From assembly GCF_001544495.1 (NCBI RefSeq), contig NZ_FCNZ02000002.1, positions 186,001 to 250,000 on the forward strand: a stretch of DNA of 64,000 bases. Direction: 5' to 3'. The notes below the pieces were generated by a model. That model did not search any database and was not told the DNA's origin. It was given only the letters and a program-made list of their open reading frames with translations. The stretch comes from Caballeronia telluris (GTDB lineage Bacteria; Pseudomonadota; Gammaproteobacteria; Burkholderiales; Burkholderiaceae). Within the stretch, counting starts at the first letter, position 1; each line of letters begins with the position of its first letter. A program made the position numbers and the translations under genes. This document shows positions 1 through 8,926 of this stretch, one piece after another.

Positions 1-2718
1 CCAGAAGCGCGCGCCCTCTGTCCGCCCTGCGGCGTCGATGCGATTGGCCGCGCCGATTGTACCGCCGTGCGCTTCGACGATCGCGCGGCAAATCGAGAGT
101 CCGAGCCCGATGCCCGGTTTGGCCGATTCCTTTTCGCCGCGCGTGAACTTCTCGAAGATGCGATCCGCGAGCCGGGGCGGCAAGCCCGGGCCGCTGTCGT
201 CGACGACGACGCGCACGAACGGCTTGCCGTCCGTTTCGATGCGCGCGGCGCCGATCGCGAGCCGCGCATCGACGCTCGTGTACTTCGCCGCGTTCTCGAG
301 CAGGTTCGAGAAGAGCCGCTCCATCAGCACGGCATCGAGTTGCAAAAGCGGCAGGTCGGCGGGAAGACGCACGTCGACGGCTCGCCCCGCGAGCATGCGC
401 CGACACGCGCGCAACGCCGCGCCCACGGTCTCCTCCAAGAGCGACCACTGCCGGTTCAGGCGCAGGCCGCCCGCCTGCAAACGCGCCATGTCGAGCAGGT
501 TCGTGACGATGCTCGTCATGCGCAGCGTCTCGTCCTGAATGCCTTCGATCAGTTCGGCGTTCGCCGCGGACCGCGCGTCGCCGTCGGCTTGCGCGAGCAT
601 CGACGCAAAGCCGACGATCGCGGTGAGCGGCGTGCGCAAGTCGTGCGACACCGCCGACAGCAGCGAATTTCGCAGACGCTCGGACTCCATGCTGACGAGC
701 GCATCGCGCGCGATGTCGACGTAGTGCACGCGTTCGAGCGCGAGCGCGATCTGCGCGGCGAAGGTGTCGAGCATGCGCTTTTGCTCGGGCACGTCGAGTT
801 CGCCGGGCTCGCGCGTGAGCACCGCGAGCACGCCGCGCGTGCGCATCGGCGCCTTCAGCGGCAAGTAGAGCGCGGCCGCGGCCGGCAGCGTGCCGGTGCC
901 GCGCCCGGCGGGCTTTTGCTGGTCGTAGACCCACTGCGCGACATCGGCATCGAGCGAGCCGGCATCGAGCAAGCGCGCCTGCGACGCGCTGTCGGACGCG
1001 TCGATTTTCTGGCGCACCTGATCGGCGCTGTCGGGCAGCAGGATCGCGACCTCCGCGCGGAACACTTCGCTCACGTGCCGCATGCCGATCCCGACGATCT
1101 GCTCGGTCGCGAGCGCCGCGCCCAGTTCGCCCGCCATCGCGTACATCGCGCTCGTGCGCCGCTCGCGCTTCTCGGCGATGCGCGCCTCGCGCTTCAGGCT
1201 CGACGTCAGATGGCTGATCACGAGCGACGTCAGCAGCATGCCGCCGAAGGTCAGCAGATACTGCGTGTCCGACACGGAGAGCGACATGCGCGGCGGCACG
1301 AAGAAAAAATCGAACGCGGCGACGGAGAGAAACGACAACACGACGCTCGGCCCCCGCCCGAGCCGCACCGCCGCGAACACGACGCCCAGCAGATACAGCA
1401 TCACGAGATTCGCCAGATCGATGCGTTCGCTCACCGCGCTCGCGACGAGCGTGATGGCCGCGCCGATCGCGGCGGCGATCGCGTAGGCACGGGGCTTCGA
1501 AGGATGCTCGCGCGGCATCGAAAGCGCGTTGCGCCACGCGCGTGCGCCGGCATCGGGCGGCTCGGCGAACGCGCGGCCCGCGCCTTCGCGCGCGCGTATC
1601 AGCGTGAGATCGAGGTCGCCCGCCCGTTCGGCGAGCCGCTCGCCGAACGGCCTGCGGACCCAACGCGCGACGCCGCGCCGCGACGACGCGCCCGCCACCA
1701 GCTTCGACACATTGCGCGTCTGCGCATAGCCGATCAGCGTCGCGACGGCGTCCGTGCCCGCGAGCGTCACCGTTTCCGCGCCGAATTCGGTGGCAAGCCT
1801 GAGCGCCTGCATCGTGCGTTCGCGGCGGGCGTCAGGGAGCCGTTGCAGACGCGGCGTTTCGACGTAGACCGCGATCCAGTCGGCTCTCAGGCTTGCGGCG
1901 AGACGCGCGGCGGCACGCACGACGCCCGGCGCCGCGTCGCCCGGACCGATACACACGAGCAGCCGCTCGCGCGCCTGCCAGATGCGTTCGATCGAGCGGT
2001 CGGCGCGATACTCGCGCATCTGCGCATCGACGCGATCCGCCGTGCGCCTGAGCGCCAGCTCGCGCAGCGCGATCAGGTTGCCTTTGCGAAAGAAGTTGCG
2101 CACTGCCCGCTCGGCTTGCTGCGGCAGGTAGACCTTGCCCTGGCCGAGGCGCTCGAGCAGTTCTTCGGGCGGCAGGTCGACGAGCGTCACTTCGTCGGCG
2201 CGGTCGAACACGCGGTCGGGCACCGTCTCGGAGACACGGATGCCGGTGATCTGCCCGACCACATCGTTCAGGCTGTCGAGATGCTGGACGTTGACGGTCG
2301 TATAAACGTCGATGCCCGCGTCGATCAGTTCCTGGACGTCCTGCCAGCGCTTCAGGTGCCGCGCGCCGGGCACGTTCGAATGAGCGAGTTCGTCGACGAG
2401 GATCAGTCGCGGGCGACGCGCGAGCGCCGCATCGAGATCGAATTCGGTCAGCGTGCGGTCGCGATAGTCGAACGACGCGCGCGGCAGGATGTCGAGCCCG
2501 TCGAGGAGCGCCTGCGTCTCTTCACGGCCATGCGTCTCGACGAAGCCGACCACGACGTCGTCGCCTTCGTCGCGGCGTCGGCGCGCGGCCTGCAGCATCG
2601 CGTATGTCTTGCCGACGCCCGCCGACGCGCCGAAGAAAATCTTCAGGCGCCCGCGCTGGCGCTGTTGCTCGTCGCGCTGGAGCTTGTCGAGCAGTTGGTC
2701 GGGGTCGGGGCGGCTCAT
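1..2718 (-). CDS. kdpD: Osmosensitive K+ channel sensor histidine kinase KdpD (3' end outside window)
   Basis: Inner-membrane sensor kinase that phosphorylates KdpE to control the high-affinity K+ pump KdpFABC. The frame is open for 906 codons from ATG at 2718 to the left edge; the last residues seen (EGARFW) are close to the usual C-terminus, so probably only a few tens of residues are missing. Visible in order: N-terminal KdpD domain with a P-loop (GASAGVGKT, about residue 30) and VDELAHSN; a Usp-like domain (about 240-370); a four-helix DUF4118 membrane block (about 400-500); a GAF-like stretch; HisKA with SHDLRTPLTAI (His near residue 690); HATPase with NLLENAAKYT and GIGLGLSI. The gene directly upstream is a quinone reductase and not kdpC, which is unusual. 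kdpE may lie beyond the left edge. Confidence 0.96.
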   Translation of the reverse strand, partial: MSRPDPDQLLDKLQRDEQQRQRGRLKIFFGASAGVGKTYAMLQAARRRRDEGDDVVVGFVETHGREETQALLDGLDILPRASFDYRDRTLTEFDLDAALARRPRLILVDELAHSNVPGARHLKRWQDVQELIDAGIDVYTTVNVQHLDSLNDVVGQITGIRVSETVPDRVFDRADEVTLVDLPPEELLERLGQGKVYLPQQAERAVRNFFRKGNLIALRELALRRTADRVDAQMREYRADRSIERIWQARERLLVCIGPGDAAPGVVRAAARLAASLRADWIAVYVETPRLQRLPDARRERTMQALRLATEFGAETVTLAGTDAVATLIGYAQTRNVSKLVAGASSRRGVARWVRRPFGERLAERAGDLDLTLIRAREGAGRAFAEPPDAGARAWRNALSMPREHPSKPRAYAIAAAIGAAITLVASAVSERIDLANLVMLYLLGVVFAAVRLGRGPSVVLSFLSVAAFDFFFVPPRMSLSVSDTQYLLTFGGMLLTSLVISHLTSSLKREARIAEKRERRTSAMYAMAGELGAALATEQIVGIGMRHVSEVFRAEVAILLPDSADQVRQKIDASDSASQARLLDAGSLDADVAQWVYDQQKPAGRGTGTLPAAAALYLPLKAPMRTRGVLAVLTREPGELDVPEQKRMLDTFAAQIALALERVHYVDIARDALVSMESERLRNSLLSAVSHDLRTPLTAIVGFASMLAQADGDARSAANAELIEGIQDETLRMTSIVTNLLDMARLQAGGLRLNRQWSLLEETVGAALRACRRMLAGRAVDVRLPADLPLLQLDAVLMERLFSNLLENAAKYTSVDARLAIGAARIETDGKPFVRVVVDDSGPGLPPRLADRIFEKFTRGEKESAKPGIGLGLSICRAIVEAHGGTIGAANRIDAAGRTEGARFW

Positions 2719-2838
2719 GGCGGGTCGGTCACGGGTGTCGGGCGGCTCTCCAGTATGCCGCCGAACTGTCGGCTTTCGAAGTAATGGCCGATGTGCCGCC
2801 CGGGCGTGTCTGGTCGGCTGGAACGTCCGCGGGTCCGC

Positions 2839-3813
2839 TCAAGGCAGCAATATCGTCGACCCCGTCGTCTTGCGCGCTTCGAGATCCTCGTGCGCCCGCG
2901 CCGCGTCCTTCAGCGCATAGCGCTGCCGCACGTTCGTCTTCACCTTGCCCGATCCGACGACATCGAACAGTTCGGCGGCCATCCCGTCGAGATCGCTGCG
3001 CTTCGCGATATAGCTGAAGAGCGTCGGCCGCGTGAAATAGAGCGAGCCGCGCCCGGCGAATTCCGACGAATCGATCGGCGGCAGCGGTCCCGACGAATTG
3101 CCGAAGCTCACGAAAAGCCCGAGCGGCGCGAGACAGTCGAGCGACGCCGTGTACGTGTCCTTGCCGATCGAGTCGTACACCACCGGCACGCCCGCGCCGT
3201 TGGTGATCTCGCGTACGCGCTTCGTGAAGTTATCGCGCGTGTAGACGATCGGATAGTCGCAGCCGTGTGCCTTCGCGAGTTCCGCCTTCTCGTCCGAGCC
3301 GACCGTGCCGATCACCGTCGCGCCGAGCGCCTTGGCCCACTGGCACGCGAGCATGCCGACGCCACCCGCCGCCGCGTGGATCAGCACCGTGTCGCCGGCC
3401 TTCACGCGGTAGGTGCGCCGCAGCAGATATTGCGCAGTGAGGCCTTGCAACATGATCGACGCGGCCTCCTCGAAGCCGATCGCATCGGGCAGCGCGACGA
3501 CGTAGTCCGCCGACATCACGCGCTCCTCGGCATACGCGCCCGGCGGCCGCGAGGCGTAGGCGACGCGGTCGCCCGGCTTGAACCGCGTGACGCCTTCGCC
3601 CACCGCCGTCACCTCGCCTGCCGCCTCCATGCCGAGCCCGCCCGGCAGCGGCATCGGATAGAGACCGTTGCGGAAATACACGTCGATGAAATTCAGGCCC
3701 ACCGCATGATGCTTCACGCGGATTTCGCCCTTGCCCGGCTCGCCGACGGTCACGTCGACCCACTTCATCACTTCCGGGCCGCCGGTCTTGTCGAATCGGA
3801 TTGCTTTGGTCAT
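2839..3813 (-). CDS. qor: NADPH:quinone oxidoreductase, zinc-independent MDR family
   Basis: 324 residues, full length for the QOR branch of the medium-chain dehydrogenase/reductases, which reduce quinones with NADPH in the cytosol. The N-terminal GroES-like domain contains GLNFIDVYFRNGLY and GMEAAGEV. The Rossmann part carries the AAAGGVGMLACQWAK nucleotide-binding loop (about residues 147-161). The zinc-binding cysteines of alcohol dehydrogenases are absent, as expected for this branch. It starts at ATG 3813 and lies 22 bp downstream of mgsA on the same strand, so mgsA and qor are probably co-transcribed. Family assignment is firm; the physiological quinone or enal substrate is not visible from sequence. 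Confidence 0.93.
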   Translation of the reverse strand: MTKAIRFDKTGGPEVMKWVDVTVGEPGKGEIRVKHHAVGLNFIDVYFRNGLYPMPLPGGLGMEAAGEVTAVGEGVTRFKPGDRVAYASRPPGAYAEERVMSADYVVALPDAIGFEEAASIMLQGLTAQYLLRRTYRVKAGDTVLIHAAAGGVGMLACQWAKALGATVIGTVGSDEKAELAKAHGCDYPIVYTRDNFTKRVREITNGAGVPVVYDSIGKDTYTASLDCLAPLGLFVSFGNSSGPLPPIDSSEFAGRGSLYFTRPTLFSYIAKRSDLDGMAAELFDVVGSGKVKTNVRQRYALKDAARAHEDLEARKTTGSTILLP

Positions 3814-3835
3814 GCGAGTCTCCTTAGTCGGTCGC

Positions 3836-4228
3836 TCAGGACGCCGCGCGTGCCAGGCGCAGGCGCAGTTCGTCGAGAATCATGCGCGCGGTCGCGATGT
3901 TCGTCGCACACGGGACGTTGTGCACGTCGCAGGCGCGCACCAGCGCGTTGATGTCCGGCTCGTGCGGCTGCGGCGTCATCGGGTCGCGCAGGAAGATCAC
4001 GACATCGACACGCCCTTCCGCCAGTTCCGCGCCGATCTGCAGGTCGCCGCCATGCGGTCCGGAGAGCTTCTTCTCGACGTCGAGGCCGTGCGCCGCCGCG
4101 ATCCGCGTGCCGGTCGTGCCCGTCGCGACGAGCCGGCATTGCGCGAGCGTATCGACGTATTCGCCCGCCAGCGCGACGATGTCGTCCTTTTTCATGTCGT
4201 GCGCGATCAGCGCGACGCGTGTGCTCAT
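3836..4228 (-). CDS. mgsA: Methylglyoxal synthase
   Basis: Converts dihydroxyacetone phosphate to methylglyoxal plus phosphate, the entry to the methylglyoxal bypass of glycolysis. 130 residues, close to other short proteobacterial MgsA proteins (E. coli 152). Diagnostic segments are present: IAHDMKK near the N-terminus (His10, Lys14), the phosphate loop SGPHGGD (about 56-62) and [14 protein letters not shown] with the catalytic Asp and His (about 79-92). It sits between the SDR gene and the quinone reductase, all on the minus strand with gaps of 49 and 22 bp. A nearby quinone/enal reductase could detoxify reactive carbonyls, but that link is inference. Confidence 0.95.
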   Translation of the reverse strand: MSTRVALIAHDMKKDDIVALAGEYVDTLAQCRLVATGTTGTRIAAAHGLDVEKKLSGPHGGDLQIGAELAEGRVDVVIFLRDPMTPQPHEPDINALVRACDVHNVPCATNIATARMILDELRLRLARAAS

Positions 4229-4277
4229 TGATGTGGCTCCTGTCGTTGTCGATGGTTATGGTGATGAGAAGCGACGG

Positions 4278-5057
4278 CTAGAACGTGCCTGGGTAGGCGC
4301 CGCCGTCGATGAGCCAGTTCTGTCCCGTGATATAGCCCGCGTGCGCGCTGCACAGGAACGCGCAGGCGCGGCCGAACTCGTCGGGCGTGCCGAAACGTCC
4401 CGCCGGCAGCGCCTTCGCCCGGCGCGCACGCGCTTCGTCGAGCGAGATGTTCTGCGCCTTCGCCTGCGCCGCGAGCGTCTCCGCGATGCGATCCGTGTCG
4501 AACGTGCCCGGCAGCAGGTTGTTGATCGTGACGCCGGTCGCCGCGATCTTGCGCGCGACGCCCGCGACGAAACCCGTCAGCCCGGAGCGCGCGCCGTTCG
4601 AGAGACCAAGCACGTCGATCGGCGCCTTTACCGACGAACTCGTGATATTGACGATGCGCCCGAAGCCGCGATCGATCATGCCGTCGAGGGTCGCCTTGAT
4701 GAGCTCGATCGGCGTGAGCATGTTCGCGTCGAGCGCCTTGATCCAGTCGTCGCGGGTGAAGTCGCGGAAGTCGCCCGGCGGCGGGCCGCCCGCGTTGTTC
4801 ACGAGGATGTCCGGCGCGGGGCACGCGGCGAGCGCCGCGGCATGGCCTTCGGGCGTGGTGATATCGCACGCGAGCGCCTTCACGTCGACGCCGTATTTGG
4901 CGCGGATGTCGGCGGCGGTGGCGTCGAGCGTCGCCTGCGTGCGCGCGACGATCACGAGGTTGACACCCTCGGCCGCGAGCGCCTCGGCGCAACCGCGCCC
5001 GAGTCCCTTGCTGGCCGCACAAACCAGGGCCGTGCGCCCTGCGATTCCCATATCCAT
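4278..5057 (-). CDS. SDR-family oxidoreductase lacking the canonical Tyr/Lys pair
   Basis: 259 residues. The ATG at 5057 is preceded by AAAGGAG, so it is preferred over an in-frame start further upstream (5195). It has the Rossmann architecture of 3-oxoacyl-ACP-reductase-like SDRs: a degenerate glycine motif (ASKGLG, about 15-20), the CDI turn (about 64-66), NNAGG (about 87-91) and the serine strand ITSSS (about 138-142). Where a classical SDR has YxxxK the sequence reads SNGAR (about 153-157), so Tyr is Ser and Lys is Arg. A BKR-like SDR subgroup without a complete catalytic tetrad is known. The substrate cannot be named and catalysis may be lost or altered. Confidence 0.88.
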   Translation of the reverse strand: MDMGIAGRTALVCAASKGLGRGCAEALAAEGVNLVIVARTQATLDATAADIRAKYGVDVKALACDITTPEGHAAALAACPAPDILVNNAGGPPPGDFRDFTRDDWIKALDANMLTPIELIKATLDGMIDRGFGRIVNITSSSVKAPIDVLGLSNGARSGLTGFVAGVARKIAATGVTINNLLPGTFDTDRIAETLAAQAKAQNISLDEARARRAKALPAGRFGTPDEFGRACAFLCSAHAGYITGQNWLIDGGAYPGTF

Positions 5058-5465
5058 CGTTGCTCCTTTGTCGGGCCCAACGGGCGCTGCCGACCTGCGC
5101 CCCGCTCGGGTCTCATGTAAGAAAGTTGGCGGTTCTCGTTCAATCCGCGTTCGATTCGCGTTCGATTCGCCGATGACGATCCGTCGCTGCCGCACCGCGC
5201 CGGCGTGAACCCTGTCGGCATGACGGTCCGTTCGCGCAATGATAGAAGAATCGGGGCGCGGACGTCGGCGGCTCGCTTCGCGCCGTCCGCGCCTTCGAAT
5301 CTTCCGAATCTTCCTTATGAACGATGCGTTTTCGGTAAACTGGCGGGATCGTCTGAGCCCGGCGCGTCAGGCTGCCCGAGCCGTGTCGCGGCGACGGGCC
5401 CTCGCGCGCGACCCGGCGCGAGCCGTCGGCCGAACAACACTCCATGCGCCCTTCGCGCGACTCCC
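5058..5465. other. Divergent intergenic region, SDR gene / upp
   Basis: About 400 bp between divergent genes, so it must hold both promoters. The only structure I see is an 11-bp tandem repeat at 5146-5167. The plus frame is open upstream of upp, but its composition does not look like protein and the conserved Upp N-terminus begins at 5466. Confidence 0.5.
5146..5167. repeat. 11-bp perfect tandem duplication
   Basis: CGCGTTCGATT occurs twice back to back, with a degenerate third copy just upstream (GTTCTCGTTCAATC). It lies about 90 bp upstream of the SDR gene start and about 300 bp upstream of upp. It could be a regulatory direct repeat or a simple slippage product. Confidence 0.6.
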
Positions 5466-6119
5466 ATGACCCAGGACAGCCGTTTCCCCAATCTCTTCAT
5501 CCTCGACCACCCGCTGATCCAGCACAAGCTGACGCACATGCGGGACAAGGACACGTCGACGCGCACCTTTCGCGAGCTGCTGCGCGAAATCACGCTGCTG
5601 ATGGGCTATGAGATCACCCGCAACCTGCCGCTCACGACCAAGCGCGTCGCGACCCCGCTCGTCGACATCGATGCGCCCGTGATCGCCGGCAAGAAGCTCG
5701 CGATCGTGCCGGTGCTGCGCGCGGGCATCGGCATGTCGGACGGGCTGCTCGATCTCGTGCCGTCGGCGCGGGTCGGCCATATCGGCGTCTATCGCGACGA
5801 CGACCACCGCCCGGTCGAATATCTCGTGCGCCTGCCGCCCGATCTGGAGGAGCGCGTGTTCATCCTATGCGATCCGATGGTCGCGACGGGTTATTCGGCG
5901 GTTCACGCCGTCGACGTGATGAAGCGCCGCAAGGTGCAGGGCGAGAACATCGTGTTCGTCGCGCTCGTGGCCGCGCCCGAAGGCGTGAAGGTGTTCTCCG
6001 ATGCGCATCCGGACGTGAAGCTGTATGTCGCGTCGCTGGATTCGCACCTGAACGACCATGCTTATATCGTGCCGGGCCTCGGCGACGCCGGCGACCGGCT
6101 CTTCGGCACGAGAAACTGA
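5466..6119 (+). CDS. upp: Uracil phosphoribosyltransferase
   Basis: Salvages uracil: uracil + PRPP to UMP + PPi, in the cytosol. 217 residues, the normal length. The ATG at 5466 begins [11 protein letters not shown], which matches the conserved family start; longer in-frame starts upstream are not supported. The PRPP loop is [11 protein letters not shown] (about 137-147), with Tyr where E. coli has Gly, and the C-terminal uracil-binding tail [12 protein letters not shown] is intact. A rho-independent terminator follows within 10 bp, so upp is probably transcribed alone. Confidence 0.96.
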   Translation: MTQDSRFPNLFILDHPLIQHKLTHMRDKDTSTRTFRELLREITLLMGYEITRNLPLTTKRVATPLVDIDAPVIAGKKLAIVPVLRAGIGMSDGLLDLVPSARVGHIGVYRDDDHRPVEYLVRLPPDLEERVFILCDPMVATGYSAVHAVDVMKRRKVQGENIVFVALVAAPEGVKVFSDAHPDVKLYVASLDSHLNDHAYIVPGLGDAGDRLFGTRN

Positions 6120-6127
6120 CCGCTCGG

Positions 6128-6154
6128 CGCCCCGTCGTTTCGCGGGGCGGTTTT
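6128..6154 (+). terminator. Rho-independent terminator of upp
   Basis: Stem CGCCCCG / CGGGGCG with an 8-nt loop, followed by GTTTT, starting 9 bp after the upp stop codon. Confidence 0.7.
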
Positions 6155-6261
6155 CGCCGTGCTTTTCGCCGCGCCCCGCGGAAATCCCCCGTTTTTCGGC
6201 GTATTCCGCTTGCCACGCGCGCGTTTTCCCGCCGCGCGGCGTCTGCCGGCCGCAGGCGCCA

Positions 6262-6270
6262 TGATAAAAT
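6262..6270 (+). promoter_or_regulatory. Candidate extended -10 promoter for the YebC gene
   Basis: TGATAAAAT is a TGn-type extended -10 (TAAAAT at 6265-6270) in otherwise very GC-rich DNA. No good -35 is seen at the usual spacing, which extended -10 promoters tolerate. It would give a leader of about 250 nt. Confidence 0.4.
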
Positions 6271-6526
6271 TCCTGTCTGCCCGGTTCACGGCCCCGGTTT
6301 GCCGCCCGGACGGCGATCAAGCCGCCGGAAGCACCGCGCAGCCGGCTTTTCCGGGCGAACACCCCTGCACGAGACGCCGGATACGTCGTCTGAACGACCG
6401 GCAAAGGCGCGACCGGAACACGCATCGGTCGCCCGTCGCCCAGGCCGGACACGCTTGCAAGCCGGGCGAACACACTGAAACACAGGCGCGCGGCTCAACG
6501 CCCATGCGCGCGGACGGAGAAAGGTA

Positions 6527-7255
6527 ATGGCGGGTCATTCGAAATGGGCCAACATCAAGCATAAGAAAGCGGCGGCCGATGCCAAGCGCGGCAAGGTCTG
6601 GACGCGCCTCATCAAGGAAATCCAGGTCGCGGCCCGCATGGGCGGCGGCGACGCCGACACGAACCCGCGCCTGCGGCTCGCCGTCGACAAGGCGTACGAC
6701 GCCAACATGCCGAAGGACAACATCAACCGCGCGATCCAGCGCGGCACGGGCGGCGTCGACGGCGCGAACTACGAGGAAATCCGCTACGAAGGCTACGGCA
6801 TCGGCGGCGCGGCCATCATCGTCGACACGATGACGGACAACCGCACCCGCACCGTCGCGGAAGTGCGCCACGCGTTCTCGAAGCACGGCGGCAACATGGG
6901 CACGGACGGCTCGGTGTCGTTCATGTTCGATCACGTCGGCCAGTTCCTGTTCGCGCCCGGCACGCCGGAAGACAAGCTGATGGACGCGGCGCTAGAAGCC
7001 GGCGCCGACGACGTCGTGACGAACGAAGACGGCAGCATCGAGGTCATCTGCCCCGCGAACGACTTCCCGAAGGTGAAGGCGGCGCTCGAAGGCGCGGGCT
7101 TCAAGGCGGAACTCGCCGAAGTCACGATGAAGCCGCAGACCGAAGTCGAATTCACCGGCGACGACGCGGCAAAAATGCAAAAACTGCTCGATGCGCTCGA
7201 AAATCTCGACGACGTGCAGGAAGTCTATACAAACGCCGCGATCAACGAAGAGTAA
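6527..7255 (+). CDS. YebC/PmpR-family DNA-binding / translation factor
   Basis: 242 residues, full length, beginning [14 protein letters not shown], the family signature. Other conserved blocks are [32 protein letters not shown] (about 65-80) and YEGYGIGG. YebC/TACO1-family proteins are described as transcriptional regulators and, more recently, as factors that help ribosomes at polyproline stretches; the sequence does not show which role dominates. AAAGG lies just upstream of the ATG. It precedes purD by 266 bp, and I see no terminator that would clearly separate them. Confidence 0.94.
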   Translation: MAGHSKWANIKHKKAAADAKRGKVWTRLIKEIQVAARMGGGDADTNPRLRLAVDKAYDANMPKDNINRAIQRGTGGVDGANYEEIRYEGYGIGGAAIIVDTMTDNRTRTVAEVRHAFSKHGGNMGTDGSVSFMFDHVGQFLFAPGTPEDKLMDAALEAGADDVVTNEDGSIEVICPANDFPKVKAALEGAGFKAELAEVTMKPQTEVEFTGDDAAKMQKLLDALENLDDVQEVYTNAAINEE

Positions 7256-7521
7256 GGCCGTTCGCCGCGCGGCGCGCGCGTGGAACGGGTTTCGCTTGAT
7301 TCAGGCGAAGCGCGCCATCGAACGATTTGCTGCCGGAAGGTGCGTGACGCCGCAGACGCCCGCGCGATCCGCCTTCCCAATTGCCTGCCGGGCACGAACG
7401 CGGGGCCGCTAGACCGGCCCGCATTTGTCGACGCGCGCGTTTCGTGCATTTCTCGCGTTTCGCACGTCGAGCGGCGCCCGGTTTGCGCCGCCACTGGTTT
7501 TATACGTATTCGGGGAATCAA

Positions 7522-8811
7522 ATGAAGTTACTCGTCGTCGGTTCCGGCGGTCGTGAACATGCTCTCGCGTGGAAGCTCGCGCAGTCGCCGCGCGTCCAGA
7601 TCGTCTACGTGGCGCCCGGCAACGGCGGCACCGCGCAGGACGAGCGTCTGCGCAACATCGACATCACCGATCCCGCCGCGCTCGCCGATTTCGTCGAGCG
7701 CGAAAACGTCTCGCTGACGGTCGTCGGTCCCGAAGCGCCGCTTGCGGCCGGCATCGTCAACCTGTTCCGCTCGCGCGGGCTCAAGATCTTCGGGCCGACG
7801 AAGGAAGCGGCGCAACTCGAAAGCTCGAAAGACTTCGCGAAGGCGTTCATGAAACGCCACCAGATCCCGACCGCCGAGTACGAAACCTTCACCGACGCCG
7901 CCGCCGCGCACGCGTACCTCGACGCGAAAGGCGCGCCGATCGTCATCAAGGCGGACGGGCTCGCGGCCGGCAAGGGCGTGGTCGTCGCGACGACGCTCGA
8001 CGAGGCGCACGCGGCCGTCGATTCGATGCTCGCCGACAACAAGCTCGGCGACGCGGGCGCGCGCGTGGTGATCGAAGAATTCCTGGAAGGCGAGGAAGCG
8101 AGCTTCATCGTGATGGTCGACGGCAAGCACGTGCTGGCGCTGGCCTCCAGCCAGGACCACAAGCGCTTGCTCGACGGCGACCGCGGCCCGAACACCGGCG
8201 GGATGGGCGCGTACTCGCCCGCGCCGATCGTCACGCCGCAACTGCACGCGCGCGTGATGCGCGAAATCATCCTGCCGACGGTGCGCGGCATGGAAGGCGA
8301 AGGCATCCGCTACACGGGTTTTCTGTACGCCGGCCTCATGATCGACGCGCAAGGCAACCCGAAGACGCTCGAATTCAACTGCCGCATGGGCGACCCGGAA
8401 ACGCAGCCGATCATGGCGCGCCTGAAGGGCGATTTCTCGAAAGTGGTCGAACTCGCGATCGCCGGGACGCTCGATTCCGCGGTGCTCGAATGGGACCGCC
8501 GCACGGCGCTCGGCGTGGTGCTGGCCGCGCACAACTATCCTGAGACGCCGCGCCGGGGCGACCGCATCAGCGACATTCCGGCCGAAACCGACACCGCCGT
8601 GACCTTCCACGCCGGCACGACGCTTGCCGACGGCAAGCTCACGACGTCGGGCGGACGGGTGCTGTGCGTCGTCGGATTGTCGGATTCGGTTCGCGGCGCG
8701 CAATCCGTGGTCTACGATACAGTCAACCAGATTTCGTTCGACGGCATGCAGTATCGCCGCGACATCGGCTATCGCGCGGTCAACCGCAAGCAGAACGACC
8801 GTCACGGCTGA
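7522..8811 (+). CDS. purD: Phosphoribosylamine-glycine ligase (GAR synthetase)
   Basis: Second step of purine synthesis: 5-phosphoribosylamine + glycine + ATP to GAR. 429 residues. The start at 7522 gives MKLLVVGSGGREHALAW, the conserved PurD N-terminus; the open frame upstream is not conserved. ATP-grasp features: KADGLAAGKGVVVA (about 150-163), the family signature RGPNTGGMGAYSP (about 228-240) and LEFNCRMGDPETQ (about 288-300). A strong terminator follows. purT, the formate-dependent enzyme that uses the GAR product, lies elsewhere in this window at 32064-33314. Confidence 0.97.
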   Translation: MKLLVVGSGGREHALAWKLAQSPRVQIVYVAPGNGGTAQDERLRNIDITDPAALADFVERENVSLTVVGPEAPLAAGIVNLFRSRGLKIFGPTKEAAQLESSKDFAKAFMKRHQIPTAEYETFTDAAAAHAYLDAKGAPIVIKADGLAAGKGVVVATTLDEAHAAVDSMLADNKLGDAGARVVIEEFLEGEEASFIVMVDGKHVLALASSQDHKRLLDGDRGPNTGGMGAYSPAPIVTPQLHARVMREIILPTVRGMEGEGIRYTGFLYAGLMIDAQGNPKTLEFNCRMGDPETQPIMARLKGDFSKVVELAIAGTLDSAVLEWDRRTALGVVLAAHNYPETPRRGDRISDIPAETDTAVTFHAGTTLADGKLTTSGGRVLCVVGLSDSVRGAQSVVYDTVNQISFDGMQYRRDIGYRAVNRKQNDRHG

Positions 8812-8840
8812 AGCGGTCCGCTCGCTCAAGGCATGACCCG

Positions 8841-8876
8841 CGCTGCCGGACCTTCGCGTCCGGCAGCGCGTTTTTT
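8841..8876 (+). terminator. Rho-independent terminator of purD
   Basis: Perfect 11-bp stem CGCTGCCGGAC / GTCCGGCAGCG with a 6-nt loop, followed by CG and six T residues, 29 bp after the purD stop. Confidence 0.92.
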
Positions 8877-8926
8877 AAGGGGACGCTTGATAACTGGCGT
8901 CCAACGCATGGCATAACGCAGCAACG

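Larger units (their letters stand above)
6120..6526 (+). other. Intergenic region upp / yebC
   Basis: Holds the upp terminator (6128-6154) and an extended -10-like element (6262-6270). The remainder is GC-rich with no credible small gene on either strand. Confidence 0.5.

Noticed and set aside
67..2784. An open frame of about 905 codons on the plus strand, opposite kdpD
   Set aside because: High-GC antisense shadow. The translation is Arg/Ala/His-rich with no domain, while the minus strand encodes all KdpD motifs.
4278..5057. Annotating the SDR as FabG
   Set aside because: The catalytic Tyr and Lys are not present and there is no fatty-acid gene context.
5205..5465. N-terminal extension of upp
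   Set aside because: The frame is open but not conserved in the family; Upp proteins start at the MTQDSRFPN segment.
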